From: CAUPWF01 sp963515125
Lineage (GTDB): Bacteria; Bacillota; Clostridia; Lachnospirales; Lachnospiraceae
DNA: 64,000 nt
Direction of reading: 5' to 3'
NCBI GenBank assembly: GCA_052116865.1
Contig: JBQKKG010000001.1
Span: 186,001 to 250,000 of the forward strand
Below are positions 8,031-18,120 of this stretch, one piece after another (the first letter of the stretch is position 1; each line of letters opens with the position of its first letter). The translations under genes were made by a program, and so were the position numbers. The notes beneath the pieces are model-generated. The model did no database searches, had not been told where the DNA came from, and worked only from the letters and a program-made list of their open reading frames with translations.

Positions 8031-10271
8031 ATGAATAAACAACAATTTGAACAATGGGAAGGCTTTGTAGATGGAAAGTGGAAAAATGAGATTAATGTCA
8101 GAAGCTTTATACAACAAAATGTGACTGCTTATAAAGGAACAGAAGAGTTTCTAACGGGACCAACCAAACGTACGAATGCTTTGATGAAGAAATTAAATCA
8201 ATTGCTAAATGTAGAACAAGGATTTGGTGGAGTATTGGATATTGATACTCAAGAAGTATCTTCTTTGACGGCATATCAACCGGGATACTTGGATAAAGAG
8301 GAAGAGTTGATTGTAGGTTTGCAAACGAATCGCCCATTAAAGCGTGGGGTGAATCCATTTGGTGGAATTAATATGGCCAGAAAGGCTTGTAAAGCATATG
8401 GATATAAGTTGTCGGATAAAATTGAACAGGAGTTCCAGTATCGAACCACCCATAATGATGGGGTATTTCGCGTTTACACAGAAGAAATGAGAAAAGTAAG
8501 GCATGCTGGGATATTAACTGGCTTACCGGATGCTTATGGCCGTGGTAGAATTATTGGAGATTATAGAAGAGTCGCACTTTACGGTTTGGATCTGTTGATA
8601 GAGGAAAAAGAATTAGATAAGGCTAGGATTGGCGATTGTGGATTTGATGTAGAGAGTATTCGATTATCGGAGGAGGTATTTCAACAGATTCATTTTTTAC
8701 AAAAGATGCAAGAAATGGCATTGATGTATGGATATGACATTTCTAAACCTGCAAAAAATGCAAAGGAAGCAATTCAATGGACTTATTTTGCTTATTTGGC
8801 AGCGATTAAGGAACAGAATGGAGCTGCTATGTCTTTGGGGCGGACTAGTAGTTTTTTTGACATTTACATTCAAAGGGATATAGAAGTGGGGATTTTAGAT
8901 GAACAGGGAGCTCAAGAGCTAATTGATCATTTTGTGATGAAGTTACGAATGGCGAGACATCTTAGGACACCAGATTATAATGAACTTTTTGGTGGAGATC
9001 CGATGTGGATTACTGAGGCTTTAGGAGGAATGAGCGAGGAGGGACAAACCTTGGTTACGAAAAATACATTTCGCTTTTTGCATACACTATATAACCTAGG
9101 ACCTGCGCCAGAACCTAATTTGACCGTGTTATGGTCGGAGAAACTTCCCAAAGGATTTAAAGAGTATTGCGCAAAAGTTTCTATTGATACTGATTCCATA
9201 CAATATGAAAATGATGATTTGATGAGACCAATATATGGAGATGATTATGGAATTGCCTGTTGTGTTTCAGCTATGCGGATAGGGAAACAAATGCAGTTTT
9301 TTGGTGCCAGATGTAATCTGCCTAAGTTATTATTGTTAGCATTAAATGGCGGTTATGATACTTCTTCAGGAACAACCATTGGACCTAAAAAAGAGATTTT
9401 TAAAGGTGAAGTACTAGAATTTAAAGAGGTAATGCAACGATTAGAAGACTATAGAAAATGGCTATGCAAATTATATGTTGATACTTTAAATGTAATTCAT
9501 TATATGCATGATAAATATGCTTATGAAAAGACCCAGATGGCTCTGCATGATACACAGGTTGAACGTTTTATGGCTTGTGGTGTTGCTGGACTTTCTGTGC
9601 TAGCGGACTCCCTAAGTGCAATAAAATATGCAAAGGTTAAACCAATTAGAAATAAAAAAGGATATATTATAGATTTTGAAACTATAGGAATATTTCCGAA
9701 GTATGGAAATGACGATGATAGGGTGGATGATATTGCAAGCAAATTATTGGAAGATATGATAATAGAGCTTAGAAAGACAAAGGCATACCGGGATTCCATA
9801 CATACACTATCGGTACTTACCATTACCTCAAATGTTATGTATGGAAAGAAAACAGCTGCTACGCCAGATGGTAGAAAAGCAGGAGAGGCATTTGCACCAG
9901 GAGCGAATCCAATGCACAACAGAGAGGAAAATGGTGCATTAGCATCATTAAATTCTGTAGCAAAATTATCGTATGACGATTGCAGAGACGGTATTTCGAA
10001 TACCTTTTCCATTACGCCACAGGCATTGGGGAATCAGATGGAAGAGCGAATTCAGAATTTGGTGCAAATCCTAACAGGATACTTTTCCCAGCATGCACAG
10101 CATATCAATATTAACGTATTAAATCGTAAGATGTTGGAAGAAGCATTTGAAGATCCAGAAAAATATCCCAATTTGACCATTCGCGTATCGGGTTATGCAG
10201 TGAATTTTCATAAATTGTCAAAAGAACAGCAACGAGAAGTAATTAAAAGAACGTTTCATGAGGTGATCTAG
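8031..10271 (+). CDS. pflB: Pyruvate formate-lyase (formate C-acetyltransferase)
   Basis: A glycyl-radical enzyme splitting pyruvate with CoA into acetyl-CoA and formate. The 746-residue product has the adjacent catalytic pair Cys410-Cys411 (IACCVSAM), which is diagnostic of true PFL and not diol dehydratase-type relatives. The C-terminal radical site is RVSGYAV with Gly721. It starts at ATG 8031 after GGAGGATGAAAC. The activating enzyme gene lies one base downstream. Transcription is probably gated by the ZTP riboswitch in its leader. The formate may feed formyl-tetrahydrofolate synthesis as well as fermentation. Confidence 0.97.
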   Translation: MNKQQFEQWEGFVDGKWKNEINVRSFIQQNVTAYKGTEEFLTGPTKRTNALMKKLNQLLNVEQGFGGVLDIDTQEVSSLTAYQPGYLDKEEELIVGLQTNRPLKRGVNPFGGINMARKACKAYGYKLSDKIEQEFQYRTTHNDGVFRVYTEEMRKVRHAGILTGLPDAYGRGRIIGDYRRVALYGLDLLIEEKELDKARIGDCGFDVESIRLSEEVFQQIHFLQKMQEMALMYGYDISKPAKNAKEAIQWTYFAYLAAIKEQNGAAMSLGRTSSFFDIYIQRDIEVGILDEQGAQELIDHFVMKLRMARHLRTPDYNELFGGDPMWITEALGGMSEEGQTLVTKNTFRFLHTLYNLGPAPEPNLTVLWSEKLPKGFKEYCAKVSIDTDSIQYENDDLMRPIYGDDYGIACCVSAMRIGKQMQFFGARCNLPKLLLLALNGGYDTSSGTTIGPKKEIFKGEVLEFKEVMQRLEDYRKWLCKLYVDTLNVIHYMHDKYAYEKTQMALHDTQVERFMACGVAGLSVLADSLSAIKYAKVKPIRNKKGYIIDFETIGIFPKYGNDDDRVDDIASKLLEDMIIELRKTKAYRDSIHTLSVLTITSNVMYGKKTAATPDGRKAGEAFAPGANPMHNREENGALASLNSVAKLSYDDCRDGISNTFSITPQALGNQMEERIQNLVQILTGYFSQHAQHININVLNRKMLEEAFEDPEKYPNLTIRVSGYAVNFHKLSKEQQREVIKRTFHEVI

Positions 10272-10272
10272 C

Positions 10273-10974
10273 ATGGAAGGGTATGTACATTCTTTTCAAA
10301 GTATGGGAACATTAGATGGCCCCGGAGTAAGAACTGTGATCTTTATGCAAGGCTGCCCCCTTCGTTGTGCATATTGCCATAATCCAGATACATGGGAAAT
10401 TGATGATAGGCAGAGGCAGCAGGCTGTGTCCTCGTCTCAAATTTTACAAAAAGTGCTGAAGTATAAGCCGTATTTTGGTGACACTGGTGGAATTACCGTT
10501 TCGGGAGGAGAAGCTCTTTTGCAGGCAGAATTTGTGAAAGAAATTTTTATAGCATGTCACAAAGAGGGGATTTCTACTTGCCTAGATACAAGTGGATGTA
10601 TCATTAATGATGCAGTGATACAGTTATTAGAGGTGACGGATATGGTACTTTTAGATATAAAAATGACAAATCAAGAGGATTATAAAACATATACAGGTGC
10701 AGACTTAAATACCGTGATAGAATTTTTGTATCTGTTAGAAAAACGCCATATACCTACTTGGATACGACAAGTAATCATCCCAGGATTTAATGATACAGTA
10801 GATAACTTCGAAGGATTGCGCGAATTATTAAAAGGGATAATGTGTATCGAAAAGGTGGAATTTTTGCCGTTTCGTAAGTTGTGTATTGAGAAGTATGAAC
10901 GAATGGGTATTCCATTTCCCTTTGCAGAACACGAAGAAGGTTCAGAAGAAATCCGGAATATACGATTGTGGTAA
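10273..10974 (+). CDS. pflA: Pyruvate formate-lyase activating enzyme (radical SAM)
   Basis: A radical SAM enzyme that installs the glycyl radical on PflB. The 233-residue product has Cys28, Cys32 and Cys35 in the CxxxCxxC motif CPLRCAYC, which holds the 4Fe-4S cluster, followed by the SAM-binding TVSGGEALLQ motif. The length is normal for PflA, with no additional ferredoxin domain, unlike activases of other glycyl-radical enzymes. The start lies one base after the pflB stop, with its ribosome site inside pflB, so expression is coupled. A palindromic repeat follows the gene. Confidence 0.96.
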   Translation: MEGYVHSFQSMGTLDGPGVRTVIFMQGCPLRCAYCHNPDTWEIDDRQRQQAVSSSQILQKVLKYKPYFGDTGGITVSGGEALLQAEFVKEIFIACHKEGISTCLDTSGCIINDAVIQLLEVTDMVLLDIKMTNQEDYKTYTGADLNTVIEFLYLLEKRHIPTWIRQVIIPGFNDTVDNFEGLRELLKGIMCIEKVEFLPFRKLCIEKYERMGIPFPFAEHEEGSEEIRNIRLW

Positions 10975-10979
10975 TTGGG

Positions 10980-11043
10980 TAATTGGGGGCGTAGCAAAAT
11001 GAATTTTGCTACGCCCCCAATTACAATTTGCTATGCCCCTTTT
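10980..11043 (-). repeat. Palindromic intergenic repeat, copy 1
   Basis: A 19-bp perfect inverted repeat (10981-10999 with 11004-11022, loop TGAA) with arm core GGGGGCGTAGCAAAA, plus a single flanking module ending TGCTATGCCCCTTTT. In reverse complement the order is AAAAGGGGCATAGCAA, spacer, then palindrome, then CCCCAATTA, which aligns almost end to end with copy 2 at 48662-48724. It probably also acts as a 3' hairpin for pflBA. Confidence 0.85.
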
Positions 11044-11117
11044 GAAAATGTTTTGGCAAAAATTTATTGTATTATGGAAAAATGGTCGAAAAATTGATTA
11101 TTATGTCTACTTTTAAA

Positions 11118-11146
11118 TTGAAACTACGGTATTTTTATGATACAAT
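11118..11146 (+). promoter_or_regulatory. Promoter of the methyltransferase-GH3 operon
   Basis: TTGAAA (11118-11123) and TACAAT (11141-11146) lie 17 bases apart, about 28 bases before the start codon. Confidence 0.65.
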
Positions 11147-11173
11147 AATTTCATGTGATTGGGGGACAAAAGG

Positions 11174-11734
11174 ATGATTTTTGGGGTGATCGGATGTTTG
11201 GCTTTTGGATTATTTGTTGTTTATGACATCAATAGTGTTAATAGGAATAATAGAATTTTTCATAGTCTATTTGGTGTAGGCTGCTTTTTGTTTTTGATTT
11301 CTAATATAGGGCTTCTATCACACTATTTTACTAGACAATATTTGAAAAGCGTGAAAAGTGTTATATTTGTGCTATTGGCCATTGTTTTTTTGGCATTGCT
11401 CATTTATACGCTTTTTTTTGCTTTACCATTTCAGGAAACGTATATCAAGGAAGAGGGGCAACCAAAAGTTTATGATAAAGGTATGTATGCATTGTGCAGA
11501 CATCCAGGGGTATTATGGCTCTTCTTTTTTTATATTTTTTCTTCCATGGCAATGAGGTCTAGGGAGATGATAATGTGGGGATGTATATACAGTGTGCTAA
11601 ACCTATGTTATGTAATATTTCAAGATTATTATACATTTGAGAAATGTTTCTCTGATTATACGAAGTATAAAACATACACCCCCTTTTTAATACCGAATAG
11701 AAAAAGTATTATGAGATGCAAGAGAACCTGGTAG
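11174..11734 (+). CDS. ICMT/PEMT-like membrane methyltransferase family protein
   Basis: A 186-residue protein with about five transmembrane segments. Its C-terminal part has the pattern of isoprenylcysteine carboxyl methyltransferase-like proteins: YALCRHPGVLW, then FQDYYTFEKCFSDYTKYK and PFLIPN. In relatives this region binds SAM. ATG 11174 is chosen because GGGGG lies eight bases upstream; the TTG at 11159 has no such site. The GH3-family gene follows after 15 bases, so the two may modify the same, unidentified substrate. Confidence 0.65.
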   Translation: MIFGVIGCLAFGLFVVYDINSVNRNNRIFHSLFGVGCFLFLISNIGLLSHYFTRQYLKSVKSVIFVLLAIVFLALLIYTLFFALPFQETYIKEEGQPKVYDKGMYALCRHPGVLWLFFFYIFSSMAMRSREMIMWGCIYSVLNLCYVIFQDYYTFEKCFSDYTKYKTYTPFLIPNRKSIMRCKRTW

Positions 11735-11749
11735 TTGAAGGGAGAGAGC

Positions 11750-13402
11750 ATGAAATTCGAAGAAAAATTAAAAACTTATAAGGCAGAAGAATTGTGGCAG
11801 GAATATTGTGGATTTTTAGATTTGTCTTTGGATGATTTTATGGTAATACAGAACCGTCTAATGCTAGAACAAATGGAACTTTGGTGTAACTCAAGTCTTG
11901 GGCAGAAGATTTTAAAAGGAAAACATCCTTCTACAGTTGAGGAATTTCGTTTGATGGTTCCATTAACCACTTATGAAGATTATGCAGATATTTTATTACT
12001 AAAAGAGAAGGAAATGTTGCCAGAGGAACCAGTGCTATGGTTACAGACTACGTGGGAGGGTGGAACACATCCGGTGAAGGTTGCACCTTACACAAAAGGA
12101 ATGTTTGATACATATAAGCACAATATGGTAGGGTGTTTAATGTTATCTACCAGTATGAAGCGCGGACAATTTCGTGTCAAACCCAAAGACACAATTTTAT
12201 ACGGATTGGCACCATTGCCTTATGCTACAGGTGTATTTCCGGTTCTTTTAAATGAAGAAATTGAAATTGAATTTTTGCCCTCTGTAAAAGAGGCACAAAA
12301 GTTGTCTTTTGGAGAGCGAAATAAGAAAGGATTTAAGTTAGGGTTACAAAAGGGCATTGATTTCTTTTTTGGGGTCGGAAGTGTAACTTATTACGTAAGT
12401 TTGAGTTTAGCTTCACTTAGTAAGGGGAGTAAAAAAAAGAAAAAGCAAGAAAAACAAGATGAAAATAAAGAATCAATTACTGCAAAGATAGGAATGTTGG
12501 TTGGGTCTATATGCATGCTAGTGCGTATCATTAGAGGAAGCATTAGAGCAAAAAAAGAGCAACGGGAATTACAACCTAAAGACTTATTTAAGTTAAAAGG
12601 ATTCATGTGTGCAGGTACAGATAATCGATGTTATAAAGATGAACTGGAAGAACTATGGGGGATACGTCCCATGGAAATATTTGCAGGTACAGAGCCGACT
12701 TGCATCGGAACGGAGATATGGTCTAGGGATGGGCTATACTTTTTCCCAGATGCATGCTTCTATGAATTTATTCCAGAGAATGGGATGAGTCAGACAAACC
12801 CTAAAACGTATTTGCTGAATGAAGTGATTACAGGAGAGAAGTATGAATTGGTTATTACTGTATTCAAGGGAGGTGCCTTTGCAAGATATCGTGTTGGTGA
12901 TGTGTATCGATGTATAGGATTAGAAAATAGAGCTGATGGGACTACACTTCCTAGATTTGAATATATAGATCGGGTTCCTAGCGTTATTGACATCGCAGGG
13001 TTTACAAGAATTACAGAAAAGTCGATTGAACATGTAATGGAACTATCCGGTCTAAAGATTGAAGCATGGGTTGCAGCCAAAGAATACAATGAGCATAATA
13101 AACCATATTTGCATTTATATGTAGAGATGAATCCTCAGGCGTTAACCAGTCAGGCGATAACGATAGAAGTACTTAGAGAGCAGCTAGGCATTTACTTTAA
13201 ATACGTGGATGGAGACTTTAAAGACTTAAAGAAGATTCTTGGAATGGACCCATTGGTTATTACAATTCTTCGGTGTGGTACTTTTGCAAATTATAAACAT
13301 AAATATGGGAAAAACATATCATTAGTGAATCCAAGCTCTCATTGTTTGAAAGATTTATTAGAATGTCAAGTAAAAGAATTACACAGAGATATGGAGGGAT
13401 AA
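11750..13402 (+). CDS. GH3-family acyl-adenylate/amido synthetase-like protein
   Basis: A 550-residue member of the GH3 (auxin-responsive promoter) family of the adenylate-forming superfamily, whose plant members couple carboxylic acids to amino acids. Visible signs are LWLQTTWEGGTHPVKVAPYT near residue 100, the GTEPTCIGTE nucleotide-binding stretch, FPDACFYEFIPE, FARYRVGDVYRC, and the C-terminal HKYGK. An insertion around residues 205-290 contains a hydrophobic segment and a lysine-rich run, suggesting membrane contact. The start at ATG 11750 follows AAGGGAGAGAG. The HD-GYP gene begins four bases later. The bacterial substrate is unknown. Confidence 0.8.
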   Translation: MKFEEKLKTYKAEELWQEYCGFLDLSLDDFMVIQNRLMLEQMELWCNSSLGQKILKGKHPSTVEEFRLMVPLTTYEDYADILLLKEKEMLPEEPVLWLQTTWEGGTHPVKVAPYTKGMFDTYKHNMVGCLMLSTSMKRGQFRVKPKDTILYGLAPLPYATGVFPVLLNEEIEIEFLPSVKEAQKLSFGERNKKGFKLGLQKGIDFFFGVGSVTYYVSLSLASLSKGSKKKKKQEKQDENKESITAKIGMLVGSICMLVRIIRGSIRAKKEQRELQPKDLFKLKGFMCAGTDNRCYKDELEELWGIRPMEIFAGTEPTCIGTEIWSRDGLYFFPDACFYEFIPENGMSQTNPKTYLLNEVITGEKYELVITVFKGGAFARYRVGDVYRCIGLENRADGTTLPRFEYIDRVPSVIDIAGFTRITEKSIEHVMELSGLKIEAWVAAKEYNEHNKPYLHLYVEMNPQALTSQAITIEVLREQLGIYFKYVDGDFKDLKKILGMDPLVITILRCGTFANYKHKYGKNISLVNPSSHCLKDLLECQVKELHRDMEG

Positions 13403-13406
13403 GGGT

Positions 13407-15917
13407 ATGAGCAATTATATAGGAATTCCTGTTGTTGCTATGGGTTGCTATTTATTCTTATTTCTTGCATTTTTAGCGGCAAAAAAGAATAAAATAATCA
13501 ATTCGTTTTTAGTGGTATTATTAGTATTCTTAATTTGGACAATTGGATCATTCTTTATGCGAATGCAACTCTATCCAGGTGTAAATTTTTGGTTCAATTT
13601 ATCCATTATAGGATTAATTATGCTACCATTTGCATTTTTTAATTTTGTACATGCTTTTGTAGGAAGTAGAGAAAAACTATTATGGTATGTATGGTTGATA
13701 CTTGGCATTTTGAATTGTATTATGAATATCAATTCGGGATTTTACATTCCATGTCCAGATGTAGTAACTTTACCAAATGGGACGATTAGCTACGAATATC
13801 ACTTAAGTTGGACCATTGGTATTCTGTTTGTATGCGCAGGTATTACAGTTATTCATATGCTTTGTTTAGTTTTTTCGTATAGTAAAAAGGATTCTTTGGC
13901 AAGTAAACAATTTCAACCAATTATTATAGGAATTATATGTTTGTTTATGGGGCACATCGCTACATTGTTCCCAGTTTTTAAGGGATTTCCAACAGATGTA
14001 TTGTCTGGAATTATAAATGCATTTTTTATGTTTTATGCATTATATAAGCGGCGATTATTTAAACTAACATTGCTAGTGTCACGAGGGGTAATATATGTAA
14101 CTTCTGTATTGATATCGGTGTTACTGTTTGCCAATCTGGTTCGTCCCATGGAACGATTTATGAGAGAAAATCTTAATGGGATATCCCAATATTCGGTACT
14201 AGTAATAGCGTTGCTATTTACAGTAGCCACCTTATTAGTATCCAATATTTTGAAAAAGTTTATTGATGGCTTATTTGCAAAAGAAGAACTGTTACAAGCG
14301 GAATACATGAAAGAATTTAGTTTGGCAATAGCGAAAAGTTTAGAAGTAAATGAAATTATGGAACAGTTGGTTACGACGATTCACAAAACAATAGAAGTAG
14401 ACAAAATATTTGTATGCACGGCTGATGTGGCGGAAAAAAAGTTTATGATTCTACATAGTACTAGCCCACTGGATGGGAAATCTATTAATTTAGGGTTAGA
14501 TAATCCGGCAATTAAGTGGTTAATTCAAAATAATAAGTGCATATTGATGAAAGAGTTTCAAAGAAGTAAGTATTATAAATCCATGTGGGATATTGAGAAA
14601 AAGCAATTACATGATTTGAAGATTGAATGTATAGCTCCTTTGAAAGACGGAGAAGATTTGGTGGGTATTATTTTACTTTCTCAGAAAAAACGAGGAAGAA
14701 GTTATACTTATAGTGATTTGAATTTGTTGGCTTCTATTAATACCATTAGTTCGATTGCTATAAAAAATTCTAGAATGTATGAAAAGGCTTTCTTGGAGGC
14801 GCGTACAGATGAGCTGACTGGATTACTAAATCGAAAATACTTTTATGAACGTTTACAATTAGAATTTGAGCGTTGTAAAGGGGAATCTCTGGCGTTGGCA
14901 ATTATTAATATGGATGATTTTAAGTTGTATAATCAGTTGTATGGGATGAAGGAAGGAGATGAAGCTTTAAAGGCAATTGCTAAAATAATAAAAGCAAGTG
15001 TTGGAGAGAACGGGTATGTTGCGCGTTACAGTGGGAAAGAATTTGCTATTATTTTGCCTAATTACGATGTGCTTTGTGCTAAAAAATTAGTAGAAACAAT
15101 TCGGTTGCAGATTGAAAATATGAATCGGAAAGATAAGGAATATGTGTTTAAAGTATTGACCTTTAGCGGTGGTATCAGTGCAATACCGTATTCTGCAAGT
15201 AACGTCAAAGAATTAGTCGAAAATGCAGATATGGCAGTATTTCATGTGAAGCGGGGAGGAAAAAATGCAATTCTTATCTATGAGGCAAATGTTATATCTA
15301 GTGGAGAAACTCTAAATCAAGTAGATAAAGAGGCGGTTTACTTAGGATATGCAGGGACTATATATGCATTAACTGCAGCAATTGACACAAAAGATCATTA
15401 TACATTTAATCACTCCAAACAGGTAGCACATTATGCAACAGAACTTGCAAAGGCTTGTGGTATGAATATGGATTTTGTGGAAATCGTGAGAGAGGCAGGT
15501 TTACTGCATGATATTGGGAAAATAGGAATACCAGAGCATGTATTGAATAAACCAGGAAGGCTTACTCAGGAAGAATATGAGATAATGAAAACACATGTGG
15601 AGTATTCTGTAGGAATTATTCGTAATTTACCTTCTTTAGATTATGTTATTCCAGCTGTAATTGCACACCATGAAAGATACGATGGTAAAGGATATCCACG
15701 AGGAATTAAGGGAGTGGACATACCGCTATCTGCTCGAATACTGTGTATAGCGGATGCATTTGATGCAATGGTTTCAAAAAGAACTTATAAAGAGGCATAT
15801 AAAGTAGAGTATGCAATAGAAGAAATGACGAGACAAGCAGGCAAACAATTTGACCCAGAATTAGCCGGTAAATTTGTAGAATTGGTGAGAAATCATTCAA
15901 TTACTGTGGAATACTAA
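13407..15917 (+). CDS. 7TM-GAF-GGDEF(degenerate)-HD-GYP cyclic-di-GMP signalling protein
   Basis: An 836-residue protein. Residues 1-290 hold about eight membrane helices like the 7TM region of some histidine kinases. A GAF domain follows (about 300-455), then a GGDEF domain whose loop reads YSGKEF near residue 540 and is probably inactive as a cyclase. A complete HD-GYP phosphodiesterase domain ends it (about 645-830), with HDIGK near residue 699, then HH and GKGYPRGIKG. It probably hydrolyses cyclic di-GMP under control of a membrane or GAF signal. It sits four bases behind the GH3 gene and 17 before degV. Confidence 0.9.
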   Translation: MSNYIGIPVVAMGCYLFLFLAFLAAKKNKIINSFLVVLLVFLIWTIGSFFMRMQLYPGVNFWFNLSIIGLIMLPFAFFNFVHAFVGSREKLLWYVWLILGILNCIMNINSGFYIPCPDVVTLPNGTISYEYHLSWTIGILFVCAGITVIHMLCLVFSYSKKDSLASKQFQPIIIGIICLFMGHIATLFPVFKGFPTDVLSGIINAFFMFYALYKRRLFKLTLLVSRGVIYVTSVLISVLLFANLVRPMERFMRENLNGISQYSVLVIALLFTVATLLVSNILKKFIDGLFAKEELLQAEYMKEFSLAIAKSLEVNEIMEQLVTTIHKTIEVDKIFVCTADVAEKKFMILHSTSPLDGKSINLGLDNPAIKWLIQNNKCILMKEFQRSKYYKSMWDIEKKQLHDLKIECIAPLKDGEDLVGIILLSQKKRGRSYTYSDLNLLASINTISSIAIKNSRMYEKAFLEARTDELTGLLNRKYFYERLQLEFERCKGESLALAIINMDDFKLYNQLYGMKEGDEALKAIAKIIKASVGENGYVARYSGKEFAIILPNYDVLCAKKLVETIRLQIENMNRKDKEYVFKVLTFSGGISAIPYSASNVKELVENADMAVFHVKRGGKNAILIYEANVISSGETLNQVDKEAVYLGYAGTIYALTAAIDTKDHYTFNHSKQVAHYATELAKACGMNMDFVEIVREAGLLHDIGKIGIPEHVLNKPGRLTQEEYEIMKTHVEYSVGIIRNLPSLDYVIPAVIAHHERYDGKGYPRGIKGVDIPLSARILCIADAFDAMVSKRTYKEAYKVEYAIEEMTRQAGKQFDPELAGKFVELVRNHSITVEY

Positions 15918-15934
15918 ATATTGGAGGAAGAAAA

Positions 15935-16825
15935 ATGTTTCAGATTATTACAGATGGCTCTTGTGATTTGGGGGCAGAATTATCGAAAAAAATTGGTGTG
16001 CAAGTAGTGCCGTTTTATGTTTCATTTGATGATGAAAGATATGTAAAAGAAATAGAAGAGATTGGAGTAAGAGCATTTTATGATCGTATGGTCTCGGAGC
16101 CAAAATTATTTCCAAAATCCTCTCTTCCATCAGTGCAAGACTATATCAATGCTTTTGAGCCTTTTGTAAAAGCAGGGGTGCCTATTTTATGTATTTGTAT
16201 TACTTCAAAATTTAGTGGCTCCTTTAATAGTGCTTCCAATGCGAAAGATATTCTCCTAGAAAGTTATCAGGAGGCAGAAATTGTTGTATTGGATTCGATG
16301 GTCAATACCGTATTACAAGGACTCTTGGTGCTGCAAGCGGCAAGTATGAAGCAAAGAGGAGCCTCTTTTATAGAGATTAAGGAAAGAATTGAAGAATTGA
16401 AACAAACAGGTCGCATCTTTTTTACCGTCGGTAGTATAGATTATCTTGTTCACGGTGGTCGAATAGGAAAGTTAGCAGGCATTGCTGCAGGAACATTAGG
16501 GATAAAACCATTGATTGTTTTGCGGGATGGAGAAATTTATTCTAGTGGAATTGCAAGAGGAAGGGTAAAATCATTAAAAAAAGTAAGAGAACAGATGTGG
16601 GAATATATTGAAAATACAACGGACGATCCAGATGATTATGCAATTGCAGTTGGATACGGATATGATAAAGAAGAAGCGTTAGGATTTAAAGCCAAATTTG
16701 AAGAAGAGATGAAAATAAAATATCCAAAGACAACTGGGCAAATTGAACTTTTGCAAATTGGTGCGACAATTGGTGTTCATACGGGACCACATCCATTAGG
16801 GTTCGGTATTATAAAAAAGTTTTAA
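15935..16825 (+). CDS. DegV family fatty-acid-binding protein
   Basis: A 296-residue cytoplasmic DegV protein. The family binds a fatty acyl chain, and in Firmicutes such FakB-type proteins present fatty acids to a kinase. Visible motifs are ITDGSCDL at the N-terminus, the SSLPSVQDYINAF segment, ITSKFSGSFNSA, VGSIDYLVHGGRIGK and the C-terminal GATIGVHTGPHPLGFG. GGAGGAAG precedes the start. It ends the operon, before a convergent terminator. No fakA is visible nearby, so the partner must be elsewhere. Confidence 0.93.
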   Translation: MFQIITDGSCDLGAELSKKIGVQVVPFYVSFDDERYVKEIEEIGVRAFYDRMVSEPKLFPKSSLPSVQDYINAFEPFVKAGVPILCICITSKFSGSFNSASNAKDILLESYQEAEIVVLDSMVNTVLQGLLVLQAASMKQRGASFIEIKERIEELKQTGRIFFTVGSIDYLVHGGRIGKLAGIAAGTLGIKPLIVLRDGEIYSSGIARGRVKSLKKVREQMWEYIENTTDDPDDYAIAVGYGYDKEEALGFKAKFEEEMKIKYPKTTGQIELLQIGATIGVHTGPHPLGFGIIKKF

Positions 16826-16829
16826 ATAA

Positions 16830-16858
16830 AAATAAAGGCATAGCATGCCTTTATTTTT
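16830..16858. terminator. Bidirectional terminator between degV and the BMP gene
   Basis: AATAAAGGCAT pairs with ATGCCTTTATT around AGC, flanked by A and T runs suited to both converging genes. Confidence 0.85.
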
Positions 16859-16873
16859 AATTATCATAATTAT

Positions 16874-18010
16874 TTATGGCAATTCAATGGTACCATCTTT
16901 GATTAAAGAAAATGCATCATTGATTTTGTTTACGGTATCTTCTGACAACTGGTGTCTACCGAATTCAGAAATATATCCCGTGGAGTAAGTATCTGCGCGT
17001 AATAATACATTTTGACCTTGAAATTTACCTGCTTGAATGGAATCTAATTGCTTCTTAATATTTATATCGAGTCCTTTAATTGCAGAGGTTAGGACAATAT
17101 TCTTATCATTCCATGCTCCCAGGTCATATTGGTCTGCATCGCAACCAATAACTTTTAAGTTAGGCTTCGTTGATAACATACTCTTCGTAGCATCAAATAC
17201 TCCTTTTCCAGAATTACCAGCAACGGTAAATAGAATATCGACATCCTTTGCAATTAAGGCTTCCGCAATCACTTTTCCACGTTCTTGATCATTATAACTT
17301 TGTATAAAGTTACCTTGTAATTCTTCGCCAGAATCAGATTTTCCCCAATAATCAGATATTGTAATGATAGAAGCATCTGTTTCGTAGTGTTTGTTTGCAT
17401 AATCAACTCCTGCATGAAATCCTCGTTGATAATTTAGAACAGAGGATTCTGGACGACCGGCAATCACAGCAACCTTTTTGGTGGTAGTTTCTAGTGCGGC
17501 TGCAATTCCTGCACAAAATCCACTTTCTTGTTCCGAAAATTTCATTCCATACACATTATTGCAAGTAAGATCAGTGCCATTCTCATCTTGAGGATATGCG
17601 TCAACTAAGATGAATTCGGTGTCTTTATAATCATTAGAAATTGCACCGATTTCTGAAAATTGAGAACCACAACATACTATAACATCATAATTTGAAGAAC
17701 AGATTTCCTTGAGTTTTGAAAGAGCTTCTTTTTTCTCAAAGGACTCTATGATAAATGGTGTTACAGTTGCTTCTGGACTAGTTTCTATAAAACGTGTAAT
17801 TCCTTTGTTGCAAGATGTATTAAACGAGCCATCATCTAAACCGGACGGATCAGTAATAATAGCAATATTTAGAGGACCTTCTTTGGGTGTTATGGTTTGT
17901 TCCTGATTTGTTGAAGGTGCAGTAGTACCATTTCCTGATTTCTGACAACCGATGAAAAGAGTTGCAACTACTGCAACTCCAATGAAACATTGTATTATTT
18001 TCTTTTTCAT
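16874..18010 (-). CDS. BMP-family substrate-binding lipoprotein
   Basis: A 378-residue lipoprotein of the BMP/PnrA family, which usually delivers nucleosides to an ABC importer. The N-terminus is MKKKIIQ, a hydrophobic stretch and the lipobox LFIGC, so it should be acylated and surface-anchored. The core shows the periplasmic-binding fold (DPSGLDDGSFNTSCNKG and VAVIAGRPES). The start at 18010 is chosen because GGGAAGCG precedes it and the lipoprotein signal begins there. No ATPase or permease genes lie beside it, so it is an orphan binding protein here. Confidence 0.9.
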   Translation of the reverse strand: MKKKIIQCFIGVAVVATLFIGCQKSGNGTTAPSTNQEQTITPKEGPLNIAIITDPSGLDDGSFNTSCNKGITRFIETSPEATVTPFIIESFEKKEALSKLKEICSSNYDVIVCCGSQFSEIGAISNDYKDTEFILVDAYPQDENGTDLTCNNVYGMKFSEQESGFCAGIAAALETTTKKVAVIAGRPESSVLNYQRGFHAGVDYANKHYETDASIITISDYWGKSDSGEELQGNFIQSYNDQERGKVIAEALIAKDVDILFTVAGNSGKGVFDATKSMLSTKPNLKVIGCDADQYDLGAWNDKNIVLTSAIKGLDINIKKQLDSIQAGKFQGQNVLLRADTYSTGYISEFGRHQLSEDTVNKINDAFSLIKDGTIELP

Positions 18011-18120
18011 GATTTCGCTTCCCTTGTATATAATTCTAGCTTGTATTTTAACATATTTCATTTTACTTAGATAGTACGAACACACAATTTTCAATAAAAT
18101 TTAAGAAATGGAAAAGGCTA

